Position numbers and translations under genes: made by a program
The notes under the pieces: generated by a model
What the model saw: the letters and a program-made list of their open reading frames with translations, nothing else
The model's database searches: none
What the model was told of the DNA's origin: nothing
Part shown: positions 24,601 to 36,550 of the stretch, piece after piece
How the letters are laid out: every line of letters starts with the position of its first letter
How positions within the stretch are numbered: the first letter of the stretch is position 1
Assembly: GCA_013400975.1 (NCBI GenBank)
Contig: WBMZ01006400.1
Span: forward strand, 434,001-498,000
From: Atrichornis clamosus
Taxonomy: Eukaryota > Chordata > Aves > Passeriformes > Menuridae
Direction: 5' to 3'
Length of the DNA stretch: 64,000 bases

Positions 24601-27600
24601 ATTCTCTCACTATAACCATTTGTATGAGACAAATTTCGCCTAAATGACCTTATTGTTTTATTTTGCTTACGTCATAAGGTATCTTTTTGCCGCATCTTAC
24701 AGATAGAGAGCTTAAGTAGTTTGTATGAGACAGCACAGAAAATCTGCATCAAGCTGTCAACAGAACTGCTGGGCTCTTGGACCTCCTTGCTCTCCTGTAT
24801 TTGACACGTAGTGCTTAATGAAACTCAGTATTTTAGGAGTTTGCTGTATACATTGTATGCAAACACACACAGTATAAAAGGAAAGACAGAAAAGGAAATA
24901 ATACTGGTTGCCACTTCCATTCTGGGGAGTGCAGCAGGCATGGGTTTGTGCCAGGTGAACACCACAGCTGAGCTCCTGCTGGGAGGATGAGGACCAGCAG
25001 TTGAACTCACCTCTGGAGCTGGTGGAGTGACAGTGCCTTTCCTGCACACCTCTTCTAGCTGTCTCTCTTTTTACTATGCAAACAATGTGTAGATCCAAAG
25101 GGAAAGGGGTTTGCTGAGGCAGGCCACCCAGTTAAATTATGCTCACAGATTAGTATATTCCTCAGTCTTCCAGTCTACTACCCAACTGACAAAATTCAAC
25201 ACATCACAAGTACCGTAGTTCATGAGAACATGACTAATTATCACCTAACAGAGAATGTATAATAATCCTTTTGATTCACTCAAACTGAAGACCAATTAAA
25301 GATTAAGCTCAAGAAGATTGTAGGGAAAATTAATTCTATCTGAAAAAGAATATGTATTTTAACATGCATACAAAATATGCCATATAGAAAATAAGACACT
25401 AGTTAGTGGTCAAGGTGAAACTGTGATGGAGCTGGTAGGTGATGAGCATTTGCTGTGCAGGGCAAGCATGGGTGGGAAAAATGTCAGGAGATGTGTGACA
25501 ATATCCCCTAAATGGTACATTAACCTCAAATCTTTGGAAGTACAATAAAATTGTCATTTCTATCCAGAAGGATAGTTAATAGTTGCAGTGAATCCGTTAC
25601 GTGGGGTTTCATACATGAAATGCTGTGGACAATTTTATTTGCCTAAGCAAAAATAGGCACAGGTGGGTACAAAAAAAAATTTCTAAGAAAAGATAAGGCA
25701 TTTCTAAGTCCCACATTCAAGAGTTTGACGTAGCCCTCCAAAGGAGAGGTGAGCAAGGGAAAGACACCTAATTTTAGAAGGAAAGATATATGATGCTGCT
25801 GTCCGAAATAATAGCAGACTATGACTTGACCCAGAAAATCCTTTCACTTCTTACATATATAGTGCTGCCAATAAAAGCAGAAAGAACATGCAGTCAACAG
25901 AGAACGAGAAAAATGGGGAAGGTGTCTAGATTCTTGACTTTACTGAAAGCATATTGTATTGGAAAGGAAAAGAAGAGAAAATTTTTTTAAAAAATTCCTC
26001 TTTACTGTGCTGCCAGGGTAAAGATAAGGAGCTTTCTTTTTCCATTCTGTGAAATGGATTTTATTCCATCTGGCCTAAGGCTTTTCTCTCCCCACCCCCT
26101 CAATATTATAACAGGAATTTTTAATCTGGAAAAGTCAGATAACTGCAGGGTTACCACAAAGAAAATGTGTTCATAAGTTGAGGTCACTTTTCCTGAGGAG
26201 AGAAAAGCGACAGTGAACACAAGCAATGTGCTTGGTTATGCTTATTTTTTTTAAGTAACTGGACTATTTGTTGGCTCAGGAGCAGCCATGACAGGAGTGC
26301 TGAATGCTCTTTAGCTGCAATAACAGACTGATTGATGAGCGCAGGCAAACAACACACTCCAGATTGTGTGTGCAAGTAACTCCATGTGCAGTGTGACTTC
26401 CTAAGTAGGATAGGGGAGTCAGGAAGATGCTTCTGAAGATTTAATATAAGAAAGTGGTTGGTTGGTTTGCCCCAAAGCAGGTGATGGGAACTCAACCAAT
26501 AGACTATTGCAATCTCCTAGAAATCAAATGGTATTTCTATTTCAACTGCAAAGAACACAAAGCTAATGAAGATAGCTTTTTTCCAGTCGGTCACCCTCCA
26601 TGAAGTACACAAATACTTTACTGTAATGGACTAATCCAGACCAAATTGTTATATTTACCAAAAAGAGTATTTTTCTTTTCACATTGCTAGACTGTATTAT
26701 TTCTTGTATTATTTGATCCATCAGATGGGTCCCTTTAAATCTTAGCTTTCTCAACTGAAGATTGAAATTTTGAAATGAGAATATGACTGTTCTACAGAGA
26801 AAATATTTCTGTATAATGTCTTAGCAGAAGTCAGGAAAAATACTATTTTTATGTTATCAGATAAAAAGTATATGAAAGAATCTAGGAAAGATAAATGTCA
26901 GAATACAAAACCACTGTTTGAACTATTACAACATCCTTATGTAGTGGTTGGCACTTCCTTTTATGTGTTTTACGCAGACAAGGTTTACCAAGGCATTTCT
27001 TTTATAATTCAAGGAAGAATCTTCTAGACAGTAGTATAGGTGTACTGATAGAAAACAGTTATAAGAAATTATGAAACAAAGCGTCCACTATTGTTGTTTA
27101 ACCAGTGTTACTGTCATTCCTTCTTTTCTCATGTACCATTATATGTGAAAAGAAGCAGAGGTGATTGCATGTTTTCTACCAGGCCACAAATACTAAAATG
27201 TCAAATAATTAAGGGATGAAAATACATATTTGTGGGACCTCTTCAATCACACACCTCTTGTGATACCCATGTCTTCTGATCAGTTCAACATTTGCTATCA
27301 TTAATTTCTATAATTCCAATGTCTCAGACAAAATTCTTTACAGTATCAAGCCAAACATCTTGTTTAGTTCTCCGTATACACCTATGCTGCTTATTTACAC
27401 AGTAAGATTACTAAAACAGCAGTCTTCTATAAGCTCAAAATTGTAAGCTTGTTTATATTGCCAATGTTATTTATTTAATCAAGTCTGAGTTGTTCTATTA
27501 TTTTGTTTAATGTCAATGCTAGTCTGGCACTCCCACTGTTATCGGGGCTGTCTACCTTTAATCTTTATAAAATATTGTTGCAACATTTCTTCTGTGTTTC

Positions 27601-30320
27601 TGGCCTTCTAAAAGTTAATACTTTCTAAGCCGAATATGTCATATCAAGGAGAAAACTAATTTAGGCACTTGGTAGAGCGCTCACTCTGGTCCTGATGTTC
27701 TTTCCTATTTGGATTGTCTTCAAAGAAGAATAAACTACAGAACATGATGGTCTTATGGTGTACCACTTTGTGCAACAGGAAAAAAAATACTTCCAAGGAC
27801 CATATTAAAGACTATTTTTGCAGAGATCTGCAGCAGACGGAATCATTAAAGTTTATTTTGTGATAGTTTTGACATATTTTTGAAATATTTTTTATGAACA
27901 TAGAAACTTCTGTAAATGAAAAGTGCTATATCTATTAGAAGTGCTTCTCTGTCAATAACTTAGAGTTTACAGAAAGCTGAAAATTGCAGTGCTGAAGAAG
28001 GCAGGAGGCTTTTTATTTGAAATTTGAAACCATTGTTGGCTTTGTTATTTAATATTTAATCAAAGGTAGTAGGAACTAAAACTATTCAAATCATTATCTT
28101 CAGTGGACAACAGAGAAGCATAGAAACAATACATTACTGCACATAATAATCTTCCATTAATGACCATAGCTCAGTGCAGATGATCAGGATATATCATTTA
28201 AAGATCACAGCTGAATACGGGAATTAAAAGAACTGAGGGTCAAAAACAATCTCCCAAGACCAGGGATGAGAAAACTTTCTATTAAAGTTTAAGGTGGCAA
28301 TCCAATGCCTCACTTTATAGCCTAAGCATTGACAGGTCTTCCAGTAACTCAGATGGAAAAAAGATACTCTACCTTAGATGCACAATACTAATTTCAGAAT
28401 AGAATTTGCTCTTATACATGTTATCTTTGTTCACTAATTATAATTTGAAAAAGCATTAGGGATTTAACTAGTCAACCCTTCACTCACCAAAAAACCTCCA
28501 CCAGCTCATGCTTTCATTTTAAAAGTTCTACATTCTACTTACAATGATAATAACTATAGTTTTAGTAATGTCCATTATTTAAAAAAAAGAAAGGAAAAGA
28601 AAGGGACAAAAAAGAAATACTAGAAATGAACTGAAGTCTTGGAAAACAATAAAAATCAGTTGGAGAGGATCTCTTGTACAGCATCTGACTTCGCTTTAAA
28701 ATGCTATAATTTAAAAATGTGAACCATAGTATTTACAAAAATGTAAAAACATTTCCTGCCTGACATCTCTTTTCCTTATTAAGAGGATTAGCCAGCACAC
28801 CTTGTTATTGAAAAAATGCTTGCAATTGTTGAATTGCTGGCAAAGAATTATCTCCTGCTATTTAAAACTGGCCCTGAAGATTTAGTTTGGAGTATAAAAA
28901 CACTTAAAGAAGCAAATGAACTCTACAAAAACAGATGACAAAAAAGAAGAGCCTTGGCAGCTGCTAGGCTAAACACTTCTGCTGCAGTTACAAAAGTAGC
29001 AGGATAATCGACTTTCATGATCACTTAATATTTTGCTTTATCCTGCTGCTCCTATTCCTCCTGCCATGTCCTAGGGCTGTATCAACAGGAAGACACAGCC
29101 TCATAATTTAGCAGTTTTTAACAGGGGAAAAACAAAATAGGATGGTTTTGACCACAGAAATAGCCCCGAATATTCGTCTGTTTCATTTCATTTTGAAGCT
29201 GAGCATATGGCGAAAATGATGTGTGACAGCCAGCTTTTCGTACAGCATCTTTTTTGCACCAATCTATGGAAGCTTATTGGCAGGGGTACAAGCTGTATGA
29301 TGTGCTTCCTTCCCCACGATGAGATCCCATGGAACTGGATGAGCTGACAGTAACAGCAGAGGTGGCTTGTGCAGGTACCTGCCATGCTGGGTTACAGCCA
29401 TCACAGCTCGAGAGGCACAGCTTTGCTAAGGCCATTTCCTCAGTCTGATTAAGATTAATTTGGCGTAGTAAAATTGTACAACTTCATAATGAGGAGTCAA
29501 AATAGCTTCAATGGAAAAATGCAAGGATGCAATTTTATTTACATTCTGGAAAAAGTCATTACAACTTGATGAAGTCTAAGGGATGCCTTTTAAACAGCCT
29601 CATTTGACCTTTCTCTGCTTTCTCCTGTGCAACACAGAGGACTAAAACTGATGAGGTCAAGTCAATCCCATGCTTATGGTGCAGAGTTTGATCTTGTGCT
29701 CGTAACACAACTCCTGTTCTTCAGCCGTGAAGATTAAAAATATCAACTGCTACATATAAAGCATTGTAGTTTCTCTTCAACTCAGTAGTCTATACATTTT
29801 TAAAGCCCATAAATAAGGAAATGGGGCAGTGGACTGACTGCCACTGTCATGATGAGTGAGGTTTGCATTTACACCAAAACACTGACACATTAACTACAGG
29901 AGCAATAATTGCTGGTGCTTAGGGGAAGAAAGCTGGCACAAGGACTACAGCTTCATAGTGGAAGGTAAGAAGGCTCTCAGCTCAGGGAAAACAAGAGAAT
30001 TTATTAGTACAGAAAGTATGCAAAAAATATAAATCCAAACCTATTTCAGGTAAGAAACTATTTTTGTTAATTTGCTACTGACTTCTTGGTTTGAAAAAGA
30101 AATCTAAGTGTTCCTCCTAGAAAGAAGTACTTTTAGGCAAAGTAGGCATTTTTGAAGCTCAGTATTAGATCAGTCCTTTTCAGTAATAAGACAGTTATGT
30201 GACTAGCATGCTGCTGTGTCTCTCTGAGAAATAAGTGTAGACACTACTGCTGAATACAGCTTGTGTAGGATCTCATTTCTTTACAAATAAATAAAATACA
30301 GGAGGAATAGGAAGGAGTAA

Positions 30321-30345
30321 GAAAAAAAAAAAGAAAAAAGAAAAA
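30321..30345. repeat. A-rich simple repeat
   Basis: Purine-only tract of A runs interrupted by single G residues. It is low-complexity sequence of no evident function. Confidence 0.9.
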
Positions 30346-31005
30346 CCCACAGGCAGAAAAGAAATATTATTTCAGTGGATCCTGTGATCTTGGGTAACCT
30401 GATAAGCTGTTTGTGGCTTGCTGGGGGTGCTTTCAGTGCTCCCTTCTGAAGGCCACTTGCACACTGTCACCAATTAGTATTGCAGTCTGGAGTTCAGCAA
30501 GCTGCTAAGTGTCTTTTGAGCTACCATTCTGTAACCTTTCCAAAACTGACCTTTTCATTATCATTTCCCACCACTTTGTGTGTGTATGAGAGAAAAACAG
30601 CCTTTTTAATGTCATGCTTATTTCCACTGGCTTTTGAACTTCTTGTCAAAACGTGCTGATTTATTGTACATTAAGCTAGAAAGAAAGATCTGATCTTTCA
30701 AATACATTCAACACAAAACAAAACATTTCATCCTCATTTTCAGGATGAGTATAACGCTGCATCATGGTCATCACCACACAGTGCATGAGCATTGTTGCTA
30801 ATAGTGGCATATGAGGGCCTCATATTTCAGGTCTAGAAGCAAATGCTTGTTCCTCTCTCAGTGAATTGCAATGAGCTCCCTTCTCAAGCAGAGTTGGCTG
30901 CAAATCCCCTGTGCCTTCATGGGGAATTGTTTCTCACAACAGTTGCTCATATTCTAAGGCATTGGCGCTGATGGCCTTTATAAAGCTTTTACAGAGTGCA
31001 TTTGG

Positions 31006-31045
31006 TTTCTTAAAATGCATAAAAATTTCTTAAAATGCATAAAAA
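31006..31045. repeat. Perfect 20-bp tandem duplication
   Basis: The 20-base unit TTTCTTAAAATGCATAAAAA occurs twice head to tail without a difference (31006-31025 and 31026-31045). A fresh duplication of this kind is usually a replication slip. It is also a possible population length variant. Confidence 0.95.
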
Positions 31046-33389
31046 ATACTCTTGTAAAATTCCTGTGGAATTGCGAGGTAAGTGTTGGGAAAACAGCACA
31101 CCAAACAAAACTTTAATATCCATTTTTGTTTCTCAGTTCTAAAGAACAAGTGCCTTTGAGAAAGTTCCCAAGATTGAATTGAAAACAGCAACTTCCTCTG
31201 CATGATTCTGTAAAAAGTTGTATCCGATGGATATGGATAAATTGAGACTAGATGTTGGTTTCTGGCAGTTTTAGACTGCCAGATGATTCGAATTTGTCCT
31301 TTCCTAATACTGCAATATTTCTATTGACTTTAAAAGTGAAAGACAGCTATTTGTGGAAATTTGAAAGTATCAGACAGTTAATTCATAACTGTCAAAAATG
31401 CTGCATTAGTACCTCTAGAATCTTGATAATTTCTCTAAGACATGACATTGCAGCCCCCAGACATACACACACAAAAATATAACCTCCATTTCCCTTTTAC
31501 AATATGTGGAAAAGACTTCCATGATCCATTAAACATCAGGATTTTGAAAGAGGATCTATACTAGCAAATCATGTACAAAGCAGCACAGTGAGTACAAACC
31601 TCACAGTAAGTTCTCATTTTCACACATACAACAGTTGTAGACAAGTGACCTTTTTAACCCATACTTTAGATATGATTTGGATGACCTTTTGTTTTGTGTG
31701 CTGAATATTTATGTATCTAGTGTCATATTTATCCTACATACAAAACTCTTTTGTGCAATCAAAAATACTGAAATAAAATGCCCTAACCTCCCCCTCCCCC
31801 CGCTAAAATAAACAAAGAACAGAAGTCTTAAATTCTAACTCACGATATTCTAGTATTCTAATAAATACCCAGTAGTACTGTAAATTGAGGAAAAGATAAA
31901 AATTACAGTTCCACCTAAGACGTCTTGATCTCAGCACACACAAATCACTACCCAGACCAAGACCTAGCTACGTGTCTAGGTTTGACACTTTACGTTTCAG
32001 TGACAAACATAATCCCAACAAGTAAACTCTGTATGAGTGAAGGACTTGGGAGAATGATCAGATAAGGAATATTATAGAGAAAGATTCTGTGATTACTTAG
32101 ACAGTCTTCATGAAATTAATTTCTTTGTGGGTATAACACTTTTAATTACAAAACGTTTCTCATGACACAAGATTCTTCTACTACAAATCATTTTTAATCC
32201 CTCTTGCCTTCTTAAAAGAGGTTCAGAAGACTTAATAAAAAATTATTTGAGTTTCCAGCTTTCCCATATTGATGAAGTCACCATCCTTTCATCACAGTAA
32301 CTTCCATACCAGCTGCCCCAGTCGCTTTTTATTTTTTCACATCCTCTACTGAAATTGCCTTATTTTTTAATTTTTTATTTCCTTCACTTGCCTTTGCCAC
32401 ATGGTGAAGGCCATGTGCCTAGATGGATCTTGCTGTTTTTCTAAAGATCTGCCTTTAGGTCCTAGTCATGTGTCAAGAAATTTCTAGTTATCCATGAAAT
32501 CTGGCGATTTTTTCCCACTCTCCTCCCTTATATTCTCAAAACTCTTCTCTAGTGTCTGCTGTCGGCTATACCTCTGATCCTTGAATCTTGTTTTTACAGA
32601 TTCCACAAATTTTCAGGCAACACTTAACATGTAAACAAATACTGTCAAGCACCTGCTTGAGAGTGCTATTAGTTCTTCACCTTCTCCACACAGTTTTGTT
32701 TTCATTATCCCCTCTACTATTAAGAACACCCCCAGTCCTGCGTCAATACTTCTCTCTTCAGAGAAAAAGACAAGTTGGCTCCCATCAGCCCTGTCTTGCC
32801 TCCTCACTGCAATCCAAGAATAGTTACAGATCCAAGTTGACTCTGCCACTAAATCTGAATAAGCTAAAAAAATTTTCTTTCTCTGAAGTGAAATGTCAGT
32901 GGATGCGCCTAAATAAAATACAAGTAAGTTGAAAAGTCATGATTCATTCTGTGTATTCATATGTTTTAGATCAAAGAAGGAATTCAACAATTCTTTATAA
33001 TTTTGAAATAATGACAGTTCTTGTATATCTACCAGGTAATATTTACAGCCACATGCAAAACGCAACAGCTTTATTTTGCACAGCAGGACACACAAAGGCT
33101 GACATTACCAACTGCTATCGGCTCTGCCCCGAGACCAGTCAGAGGTAGAAATGGGTTTCTTTCCAAACCATCACCTTCTCTCTGACCCAGAGGCCTCCTT
33201 CAATGAGAAAGGCTACTCAAAGTTTAAAGATAAGAAGGCATTAATGCAGTGACACAGCAATTCTATTTGCAATAGTAGTTTCCTTTATGACAAATTTGAA
33301 GCTGAAGAAAAGGGTAATTGCAGAGAATTCTAAAAGAAACATAGGAATCTGAAGTGGTACTCAAAGCTTTCAATGGCATTTCTGGGTTG

Positions 33390-33402
33390 TTTTTTTTTTT
33401 TT
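33390..33402. repeat. Poly(T) tract
   Basis: Thirteen-base T run followed by AATAAAAATAAAA. It may be the A-tail trace of a retroposed sequence in minus orientation, but no adjoining element is recognisable. Confidence 0.8.
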
Positions 33403-35107
33403 AATAAAAATAAAATTCTTGATCTCATATTCCATTATAAATAATTGTCTTGGTAGATTTTCCTTGTCCAGGATCATCTCATTCTTTCTGTTCAAACCTT
33501 TATATCTTCCAGTTTCCTCACACTCATTTTTCTTGCCTCTCCACCTCCAGCCAGCAGCATGTACTCCCCCTTTTTATGCTTAGCAACCCATTCCATTGCT
33601 CTGTTGAATGCTTGGTGCCATCTACATACTCAAATATTTGACAGATATTCTTTAATTCAAAGTTTGTTTGCTTTGGTAGCTTTTTGGGGCAGGGGAATAA
33701 GTCAAACACCTGAGTACGTTTTTAGCAAAGTCTGTTGTTGTGCTAAATTTTACTTTACCCCCCTCTGCCTCTTGCCTAAGGCTGTGCAGTTTTAATCCAG
33801 ATGTGCATTAATGCCCTTGAAGCATAAAGATACCTGGAAATGTTAAGCAGCAGGATAAGGAAGTGAACAATCAAGTTGCTTGATATGCGCCTCAATTAAA
33901 GAGCAGTGAATCATCGGGGGGACAAGCTACAAATATTCAGTCTTCTGCTCTTTGTCATTACCTGTGAGTCCAGATGCTTACGCTGTTTTGTCTAATTCTG
34001 CTTTGGCACCACTAATTTAATTTTATCATGTGCTTCAGGCTATTAAAGCTTCAGAAGAACAGGCTGATACTATGCAGCTGGAATACCTAAATGTGGAGAG
34101 CAGGTTGGTTTTTTTTGAACATAGGAATTACACTGTTTGTAAGGGAGGCACTGTGTGACTCCTGATCTACTTCTGGGCAAGCACACGGCCACTTCAACTT
34201 TTGCTCAACGGCAAAAGCAAACCCCACAGCTAAACCCTTAGACATGCAGAATTACTGGAGAGGTTTCTGTGGAATTCCTCATTAGAGATAGCATTTCATT
34301 CTCCCACAAGTCAGTATAAATAGATACCATGGAAAAGTCTAATGCGTCTATATTTAAGAATGACTTTGAAAGATTATTGAAAATCAGGCACTGCTGGAAA
34401 CTTGCTAAAAGTAAGCCAGCACAGGTTAGATTCATTTCTGTCTAGCTGAAACTCTGCAAACAATAATTTGATAGAAGGTGTACTTCTAATGGTAATTGTG
34501 ATAAATTTCTTTTTATGGGTTATGGAAACTTCATATATAACCCAGAACTTTCAAAGACAAAAGTTTTTATTCTGGGTGGGAAGTTTATAGATTTCTCCCT
34601 TTAGAAACAGTTTTTTTTCTCTCTGCAAAACTGTGGACAACAATATGCACTCTCACAGAGGATTTCTGCTCCAGTAGAATGCTAGTTTTGTATTTCAGAA
34701 GCCTCAGATGATGAGCTGCTGATAGATCCAGAATATGCACACAGCCAGTGCTTTTTGTCTGTGGCTCACCATATTTCAGCAGAAAAGAGCCTGGAATAGA
34801 GAACTGGAGTGAAGACACAGTGCAGGCTTCATCCACAGAGTAGCTTGCAATGAGTTCTTTTTTCAGAACTTAAGCTGCTGAGTGAGTGCTACTCTCCCCA
34901 AGCAGGTGATGTGCCCCCAGAATGAAGCAGTTGGCAAATGCAGGGGCCATGGCCACTACACAAAGGAACAGATCACATGTGCTCACAAGTATTGCTTATG
35001 ACTTACCTTCAAGGAAATGGAAAGGAGGCTCTTGCTGAAATGCTACATGCCACGGCATTTAGAGATTAAAAATGAGAAAAATAATACAAAGGGTTTAGAT
35101 TTCTTAC

Positions 35108-35241
35108 CTTGGGCGAATTCATAGCTATTGTCATAATACAGTTTATTCAGAAATTCTTCATAACCATGCATACCACCACTCATACAGAATTTAAAAGCCC
35201 CATTTCCATGTAGATCTGTTTTGTAGGTAGCATTACCCTCC
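35108..35241 (-). CDS. candidate internal coding exon, unknown protein
   Basis: This is the most protein-like segment of the window. On the minus strand the open frame ends at a strong donor, CAAG|GTAAGA (35108/35107). The only AG dinucleotides upstream for about 90 bases are in GAAAG|GGAGGG, so the acceptor is probably at 35242. The long AG-free stretch, with TCTTAAT as a possible branch point, supports this, although the bases just before the AG are not pyrimidine-rich. The 134-bp exon would encode 44 whole codons with balanced composition, including EGNATYKTDLHGNGAFKFC then a Gly-rich stretch and YEEFLNKLYYDNSYEFAQ, with one N-glycosylation motif (NAT). Start phase 2, end phase 1. The alternative acceptor at 35238 gives 130 bp. 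I do not recognise the protein. The phase-1 end matches the candidate exon at 14883-14950. Confidence 0.38.
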
Positions 35242-35310
35242 CTTTCATTGATACACACGGGGAAAGTGTTTACATTAAGAAAAAAATATCCCCACATGTC
35301 CCAATATAAA

Positions 35311-35328
35311 ATGTGTGTGTGTGTACAC
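35311..35328. repeat. Short TG microsatellite
   Basis: About six TG units followed by TACACAT, which makes the tract near-palindromic. It lies in the presumed intron just upstream (minus strand) of the candidate exon at 35108-35241. Confidence 0.85.
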
Positions 35329-36523
35329 ATACCAACCTTTTAAGAACTATAAATACATTGCATTAATAACAAGCCACTATTAAATTCTTCATTTATTCTT
35401 ATTATTGTTAAAAAAAAAAGAGCAGATGGAATTTATTTGCAAGATTGAATTAAAATATCCTCCCCCCACTCTGTCACAGCCTTGCTACTCATCTGTGGAG
35501 TTTCTTTTCTGGTGTGTGACAAAAATCCCAGAAAAGGGGTAGGAATACTTTCTGCTGAGGCTTCTGCAGAGCATAACACCACCAAATGTATTGTCCTGGA
35601 CTGCAGTCTCCTGGAAACCTACAGTATTCTTATTAGCAGTATATGTTTTATGCTGACTTTCACACTATCTTAATGGAAAGTATTTTGTTAAAGCAAAACT
35701 TGTTAAATATGATGAAGAGCTGTTCCCCAGGATTAAACAATTCCTGTTTGTTTGTGTAGCCCCTTTGCCATTTAAAACCTGTTCACTTATGCCTCAGGAC
35801 AAATAAATATTAGATAATTTATTTCTAAAAAAGAATATTCCCACTCTCCTAGTTGTGAGGTATATATGTTGGGTTAAAAGAAATTTGGGGAGGCCTGCTG
35901 TGAAAATTACAAATCGCTCTGGGATATATTACATATTTCAAAATATTTCATTGTATAGATGTACTGTAGGAAAATGGATTTCTGAGTTCATGGGAGGTAA
36001 ACCGTGGATAGTATAATCAGGATCAACCCAAACACGGAGTCTGGGCTAAGACCATGAGCTATTCACTGAGATCCAAGTGATAAATGTAGTTTCTCTGAAG
36101 GGGAAAATTACTGTTCTTGCAGTTTTTCCCCTTTGCAAGGCATTATGGGAAATTCCAGGTTCAATACTTCTAAGTCAGCCACACTCAGCATCTAAGAAAA
36201 TCTTCTGATTTCAATGTTTCAGGCATTAATAAATGAAATATGATATAGTTCACAAGAAATTTGGAAGAAATGCAACTATGAAAATACAGGCGCAATTTAA
36301 AGTATTACTAACCTACATCTGGACAACCAGATTTTGATGACAGAGAGACTCGATACAAGAGATGGACCTCGGTTTGTTCTGCTAATATCATTAAAATCAC
36401 TAATTGTCAATACCAAGAATATAGTTTTGTGTGATCCCCAATGCAATGAAGTTTTTATTCTACAAGGAGGTTTTTCTTTAGGAAGTGCTCAGTTTTGTCC
36501 TGGCTTCAGCTAAGAGCTTACAG

Positions 36524-36550
36524 CCCCCCTGGGAAAGGGGGGTGGGGGGG
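36524..36550 (+). repeat. C-run/G-run tract with G-quadruplex potential
   Basis: A run of six C is followed by CTGGG, then GGGAAAGGGGGGTGGGGGGG (36531-36550). The G-rich part can supply four G-triplets separated by loops of one to three bases, the classical quadruplex pattern. It could alternatively pair with the preceding C run as a hairpin. It is a local low-complexity feature in AT-rich DNA. Confidence 0.75.

Larger units (their letters stand above)
21700..35100. other. AT-rich non-coding DNA
   Basis: No gene, RNA gene or recognisable transposon was found. Blocks that look unusually well kept (around 28780-28940, 29150-29480 and 33820-34075) are described as possible conserved non-coding elements among the findings. 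Simple repeats at 30321-30345 and 33390-33402 and a tandem duplication at 31006-31045 are listed separately. Small open frames throughout have no supporting features. Confidence 0.55.

Noticed and set aside
27660..27715. tRNA-like phrase TTGGTAGAGCGCTCAC
   Set aside because: It resembles a tRNA D-arm/A-box, but no B-box (GGTTCGANTCC), anticodon arm or acceptor stem can be built around it.
32080..32105. AGATTCTGTGATTACTTAG, resembling a CR1 tail
   Set aside because: None of the sequence on either side matches CR1, so the match is coincidental.
34585..34836. Minus-strand frame ending at a good donor (AAATATG|GTGAGC)
   Set aside because: No acceptor with a pyrimidine tract upstream. The frame is closed by a stop shortly before, and the start assigned to it is a GTG that has no meaning in a vertebrate.
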